Source of the DNA: Tenacibaculum sp.
GTDB lineage: Bacteria > Bacteroidota > Bacteroidia > Flavobacteriales > Flavobacteriaceae
Assembly: GCA_022448525.1 (NCBI GenBank)
Contig: JAKVCX010000004.1
Location: forward strand, 1 to 64,000
Length of the DNA stretch: 64,000 nucleotides
Direction of reading: 5' to 3'
Shown here: one piece after another, positions 60,809 to 64,000 of the stretch
How the letters are laid out: every line of letters begins with the position of its first letter
Position numbering within the stretch: position 1 is the first letter of the stretch
Notes under the pieces: generated by a model
Told to the model about the DNA's origin: nothing
The model's database searches: none
Seen by the model: only the letters and a program-made list of their open reading frames with translations
Made by a program: the position numbers and the translations under genes

Positions 60809-62227
60809 TTATTTTCCAATACAGAAGTTAGAGAAAATATGACCTAAAATGTCTTTATCTACATCATATTCACCTGTAATATTTCCTAAATGACGTAAAC
60901 ATTCACGAATATCTATAGCGAATAGATCAGAAGAAATCCCTAATTCAATGCCATTGGCAACAGAATTAATACTTTCTAAGGCATGGGTTAAAGCTTCAAA
61001 ATGACGAGAGTTTGTTACAATAGTTTCATTATTACTCAAAGCTCCTTTATTAACTAATGAAGTTAGTTCATTTTTCAAAGTGTCAACTCCAATTTTTTGT
61101 TTAGCAGAAAGTAACATACTGTCTGATAATAAGTACTTTAACTGAGTAATTGATTCTTCAGAAAGCGAGTCTATTTTATTCGCAATTACAAGAACCCTTT
61201 TATTCGAAAATCGTTCTTTAACTTTTGTAACTTCAGAAAGAATAATCGAGGATTTTGTAACTGCTTTTTCTGCATTAACCAGTAAAATAACTAACTGTGC
61301 GTTATCAGCCTTTTCGTATGCTTTTTGAATTCCGATGCTTTCCACAACATCTTCAGTTTCACGGATTCCAGCAGTGTCAATAAAACGGAATGCAACCCCA
61401 TCTATAATTAATTCATCTTCAATTGCATCACGTGTGGTACCTGCAATATCAGAAACTATGGCTTTTTCTTCATTCAACAGCGCATTTAATAATGTTGATT
61501 TACCAACATTAGGCTCACCTATAATAGCGACTGGAATTCCATTTTTCATTGCATTTCCAAAAGCAAAACTATCTATTAGTCTTTTTAATACTGATGAAAT
61601 TTTATCAACTAAAGCATTAAACTTAGTTCTATCAGCGAATTCAACATCTTCACCTGAAAAATCTAATTCTAATTCTATTAAAGCCGCAAAGTCTAATAAT
61701 TGTCCTCGTAACTCTTTCAATTCATTTGTAATTCCACCACGCATTTGCTGAATAGCCATTTGATGTGAAGCTTCCGAGTTAGAAGCGATGACATCAGCAA
61801 CAGCTTCCGCCTGACTTAAATCCATTTTACCATTTAAAAAAGCGCGCATCGTAAATTCTCCATTATCTGCCATTCTACAACCGTTACGTAAGAACAATTG
61901 CAAAATTTCTTGTTGAATAAACACAGATCCGTGACAAGAAATTTCTACGACGTTTTCTCCTGTATATGAATTTGGATTCTTAAAAACCGAAACTAAAACT
62001 TCATCAATGATTCGTTCATTTTCTGTAATGTGTCCCAGATGTACTGTATGGGTTTTCTGGTCAAACAAAGATTTGTTTTTTCGAACAGACTTAAAAAATT
62101 GACTAACAATTTTAATAGCATCTTCTCCAGAAAGTCTAATTACAGAGATAGCACCAACTCCAGAAGGAGTTGCTAAAGCAATGATTGTATCGTTTACGGT
62201 TGTTTGCAAATCAAAAAATTTTTGCAA
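60809..62227 (-). CDS. mnmE: tRNA modification GTPase MnmE
   Basis: 472 residues from a TTG at 62227; a second TTG at 62209 gives MQTTVNDTIIALATP, closer to the usual family start. No ATG is available nearby. Domains: N-terminal folate-binding domain (about 1-125), helical domain, and G domain with GEPNVGKST (G1), DIAGTTRD (G2), DTAGIRE (G3) and NKID (G4). The C-terminal CIGK motif carries the conserved cysteine. With MnmG it modifies U34 of certain tRNAs (cmnm5U). A -7-like TATATTTG overlaps the first TTG, favouring the second start. Confidence 0.95.
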   Translation of the reverse strand: MQKFFDLQTTVNDTIIALATPSGVGAISVIRLSGEDAIKIVSQFFKSVRKNKSLFDQKTHTVHLGHITENERIIDEVLVSVFKNPNSYTGENVVEISCHGSVFIQQEILQLFLRNGCRMADNGEFTMRAFLNGKMDLSQAEAVADVIASNSEASHQMAIQQMRGGITNELKELRGQLLDFAALIELELDFSGEDVEFADRTKFNALVDKISSVLKRLIDSFAFGNAMKNGIPVAIIGEPNVGKSTLLNALLNEEKAIVSDIAGTTRDAIEDELIIDGVAFRFIDTAGIRETEDVVESIGIQKAYEKADNAQLVILLVNAEKAVTKSSIILSEVTKVKERFSNKRVLVIANKIDSLSEESITQLKYLLSDSMLLSAKQKIGVDTLKNELTSLVNKGALSNNETIVTNSRHFEALTHALESINSVANGIELGISSDLFAIDIRECLRHLGNITGEYDVDKDILGHIFSNFCIGK

Positions 62228-62232
62228 ATATA
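62225..62232 (-). promoter_or_regulatory. Possible -7 element for mnmE
   Basis: TATATTTG on the minus strand at 62232-62225; no good -33 TTG at 19 nt. If real, transcription starts near 62218 and translation must begin at the TTG at 62209. Confidence 0.4.
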
Positions 62233-62402
62233 ATGAAGAGTTAGTCAGTCTAAGTATGAAATTAATTTTGAAATGAAAATTAATTAATGATGATTTTTAG
62301 TGTTTTTCAAATGTTTTTAGTTAAAAAACACTAAAATTTGACTAAAAATGTAACAAAACTGGGAGAAATCAGTCTATTAAGTATAACTAATCATTAAAAA
62401 AA

Positions 62403-62738
62403 ATGCGAAGAGATAAACAATTACTGGTAATTACACATTTAAGCCAATTATTAGATTTAGTTTCTGGAATTGGTGGATTCATAGTTCCCTTAGTATTATG
62501 GGCAATAAAGAAAGATGAAGTTTATGGTATGGACGAACACGGAAAGGCGATTTTAAATTTTAGAATTAGTATGTTTTTATATGTTTTACTGTGCATACCG
62601 TTAATATTATTATTTGGTTTAGGAATTCTTGGATTTATAGTATTAGGTATTTTCTATCTAATTTTTCCAATTATGAATGCCATAAGAGCAAGCAATGAAG
62701 AAGAGCCAAATTATCCATTTAGTATATCATTTTTATAA
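62403..62738 (+). CDS. DUF4870 (Tic20-like) small membrane protein
   Basis: 111 residues, three membrane helices (about 8-35, 55-78, 80-100). Family hallmarks are HLSQLLDLVSGIGGFIVPLVLW, the connecting IKKDEVYGMDEHGKAILNFRIS, and a GLGILGFIVLGIFYLIFPIMNAIRA end. Function unknown. Divergent from mnmE, closed by a terminator. Confidence 0.9.
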   Translation: MRRDKQLLVITHLSQLLDLVSGIGGFIVPLVLWAIKKDEVYGMDEHGKAILNFRISMFLYVLLCIPLILLFGLGILGFIVLGIFYLIFPIMNAIRASNEEEPNYPFSISFL

Positions 62739-62764
62739 ATGGAAAATTTATTTGAATTAATGAG

Positions 62765-62794
62765 AAGCTCCCAGTAATGGGAGCTTTCTATTTT
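62765..62794 (+). terminator. Terminator after the DUF4870 gene
   Basis: 9-bp stem AAGCTCCCA (62765-62773) / TGGGAGCTT (62778-62786), GTAA tetraloop, then TCTATTTT. Confidence 0.8.
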
Positions 62795-62839
62795 AGGGGA
62801 ATGCAACTATATTAAAATAAAAAGTAGAGTATAAATTTA

Positions 62840-63490
62840 TTACTCAATTACATTTTTATTTAATATACGATCGTATGCAGATGAAAAAGCTTTAATACCT
62901 TTTTTGGTCAAGGAAGAGCTTATCATCGAAAATAAAAGTTGTATGTAGTATTTTGTATGATCTTTTTTCTCATCGAATGCCAATTCAGAAAAAACAGCTT
63001 TGTCTACCACCCAAGAATTAAAAATGATTAATAAACCATGAAGTTTTAGTTTTAGTTGTTTGTCTGTGAGCGTATCATTCATATAACCGTTTTCTATCAA
63101 AAATCTAGATATTTTGTAAATAACATTAGAATATACTTTTGATCGTTCAATTGTCCGTTCTTTAATACTTGGGTATTTTAAAGTGATATCGTAGCCATTT
63201 AATAAAAGAAAACGGTACTTATAGGTTAAGTTCATTAGGTTTTCTAAACTTCCTAACATAAAGTCAAATTCAAAAATCTCTCCTTTAAGATTTAACATAG
63301 ATTCATCCATTTCATCCATGAAGTTTTGATGTAATCTAATTACGATATCATCTTTTTTAGGAAAATGATAGCACAAATTTCCGTAACTAATTCCTATAGT
63401 TTCACTAATAGTTTTACTGGAAATATTTGCATAGCCAATTGTATTAAAAAGCTGTAGCGAGGTTTCTAATATTTTTTGTTTTGTCTTCAT
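62840..63490 (-). CDS. TetR/AcrR-family transcriptional regulator
   Basis: 216 residues. N-terminal TetR HTH (about 3-50: TKQKILETSLQLFNTIGYANIS, ISETIGISYGNLCYHFPKKDDI). The C-terminal helical ligand domain ends in a Lys-rich tail. Divergent from the acyl-CoA dehydrogenase gene, with two identical-arm palindromes between them. One palindrome overlaps its own -7 element, so it probably represses itself and the fatty-acid gene and is released by an acyl-CoA or related ligand (inference). Confidence 0.92.
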   Translation of the reverse strand: MKTKQKILETSLQLFNTIGYANISSKTISETIGISYGNLCYHFPKKDDIVIRLHQNFMDEMDESMLNLKGEIFEFDFMLGSLENLMNLTYKYRFLLLNGYDITLKYPSIKERTIERSKVYSNVIYKISRFLIENGYMNDTLTDKQLKLKLHGLLIIFNSWVVDKAVFSELAFDEKKDHTKYYIQLLFSMISSSLTKKGIKAFSSAYDRILNKNVIE

Positions 63491-63497
63491 AAAATAA

Positions 63498-63505
63498 CAA
63501 ATTTA
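63498..63505 (-). promoter_or_regulatory. -7 element of the tetR gene
   Basis: TAAATTTG on the minus strand (63505-63498), matching TAnnTTTG; overlapped by operator 1. Confidence 0.5.
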
Positions 63506-63520
63506 GGCAAAAAAGCCTAA
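63503..63520. promoter_or_regulatory. TetR operator 1
   Basis: Palindrome TTAGGC-N6-GCCTAA, perfect arms, 13 bp upstream of the tetR start; overlaps the tetR -7 element. Confidence 0.75.
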
Positions 63521-63537
63521 TTTTTAAGATTTATGTA

Positions 63538-63545
63538 TATCTTTG
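63538..63545 (+). promoter_or_regulatory. -7 element of the acyl-CoA dehydrogenase gene
   Basis: TATCTTTG, matching TAnnTTTG, placed between the two operators; operator 2 covers the expected transcription start. Confidence 0.55.
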
Positions 63546-63547
63546 AA

Positions 63548-63565
63548 TTAGGCTAAAATGCCTAA
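63548..63565. promoter_or_regulatory. TetR operator 2
   Basis: Second TTAGGC-N6-GCCTAA, same arms and spacer length as operator 1, 45 bp centre to centre; 20 nt upstream of the acyl-CoA dehydrogenase ATG. Confidence 0.75.
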
Positions 63566-63584
63566 AACTTCAAATTATCATAAA

Positions 63585-64000
63585 ATGAAAACAATACAAC
63601 TAAAAAAAAGAGGTGGTAGCTTCTTAGTGAATCCAACTGATATAAATTCTTTTTATACTCCAGAGTTCATGTCTGAGGAAGCTAAAATGATGCATGAGGC
63701 AGGTGAAGCATTCTTAGTAAACGAAATTGAAAGAGATTTAGACTTAATGGAATCTCCTGAAGCAATACCTCTCGGACCAGGTTTAATCAGAAAGTGTGGA
63801 GAACTTGGTTTTTTAGGATTAGAAGTTTCTGAAGAATATGGAGGCATGGATATGAGTTTTAAGGATGTTTTACATTTTACAGCTACGATGAGTAAAGGTT
63901 ATTCTTTTACAGGAGCTTTAGGTGTACAAACAAGTATAGGAATTGCTCCAATATTATTATACGGAAGCTCTTATATAAAAGATAAATACTTATCAAAAAT
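63585..64000 (+). CDS. Acyl-CoA dehydrogenase, N-terminal part (cut by window edge)
   Basis: The first 138 codons of a gene running out of the window. After a short N-terminal extension (KTIQLKKRGGSFLVNPTD) the helices match the acyl-CoA dehydrogenase N-domain: CGELGFLGLEVSEEYGGMDMSF, then TGALGVQTSIGIAPILLYGS and a KDKYLSK that normally precedes the FAD-contacting beta-domain. The catalytic Glu is beyond the edge. Regulation by the divergent TetR protein through the operator at 63548-63565 is likely, as for fatty-acid beta-oxidation genes. Confidence 0.88.
   Translation, partial: MKTIQLKKRGGSFLVNPTDINSFYTPEFMSEEAKMMHEAGEAFLVNEIERDLDLMESPEAIPLGPGLIRKCGELGFLGLEVSEEYGGMDMSFKDVLHFTATMSKGYSFTGALGVQTSIGIAPILLYGSSYIKDKYLSK

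Noticed and set aside
61335..61751. 138-codon open frame antisense to mnmE
   Set aside because: The opposite strand encodes the conserved G domain; the Ser/Asn-rich product is a typical mirror frame.

Overview
The window reads as chromosome of a low-GC member of the Bacteroidota, most likely a marine Flavobacteriaceae (Tenacibaculum/Kordia/Aquimarina-like; I cannot name the genus). Grounds: a C-terminal T9SS sorting domain, many short lipoproteins with Bacteroidota-style lipoboxes, A-rich translation starts with almost no Shine-Dalgarno sequences, promoters of the TTG-N19-TAnnTTTG type, and families largely confined to this phylum (DUF5777 barrels, TolB-like propellers, FIST plus kinase pairs). 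Both window edges cut a gene (a GH16 enzyme on the left, an acyl-CoA dehydrogenase on the right). I saw no rRNA, tRNA, CRISPR array, insertion sequence or phage gene.

Layout. 1-3239: end of a beta-glucan (laminarin-type) utilisation locus, GH16 / GH3 / GH16. 3578-5754: a FIST sensor protein with its soluble histidine kinase. 5840-7681: a large PLP enzyme on the minus strand. 7857-12147: a tight six-gene plus-strand signalling operon: CheY-like receiver, H-NOX nitric-oxide sensor, PAS histidine kinase, second histidine kinase, Hpt protein, LytTR response regulator. 12168-22574: a probable cell-surface polysaccharide locus: TPR/outer-membrane barrel, STAS protein, a minus-strand operon (GT-C-like membrane protein, secreted Ig-like protein, membrane-anchored GH5-like hydrolase) and, divergently, a receiver domain fused directly to a DPM-type glycosyltransferase. 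22650-23657: signal peptidase I.

23669-39428 is an accessory region: two RND pumps (one alone, one with adaptor and TolC), three small cysteine-rich secreted peptides, four beta-propeller-type lipoproteins and two DUF1573 proteins. Peptide genes are followed by terminator-like hairpins and then by a propeller/DUF1573 pair. I regard it as the best candidate for an undescribed peptide export or signalling system. 39518-49735: secreted orphans, a G8-domain T9SS cargo protein resembling CEMIP-type proteins, and a DUF4132 giant with a small partner.

49833-58827: a Crp/Fnr-family regulator followed by three transcription units (one minus, two plus). Each starts from a promoter with a TTGA-N6-TCAA palindrome exactly 22 nt upstream of a -7 element. 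They encode a YceI/c-type haem/DUF5777 envelope operon, small membrane proteins, and a sterol-desaturase-like hydroxylase with a Rieske oxygenase and its reductase. 58869-62738: housekeeping genes (NYN-LOTUS protein, rpsU, a short endonuclease V-like protein, mnmE, DUF4870). 62840-64000: a TetR regulator divergent from an acyl-CoA dehydrogenase, with two identical-arm operators between them.

Functional calls come from reading motifs; no database search was run.
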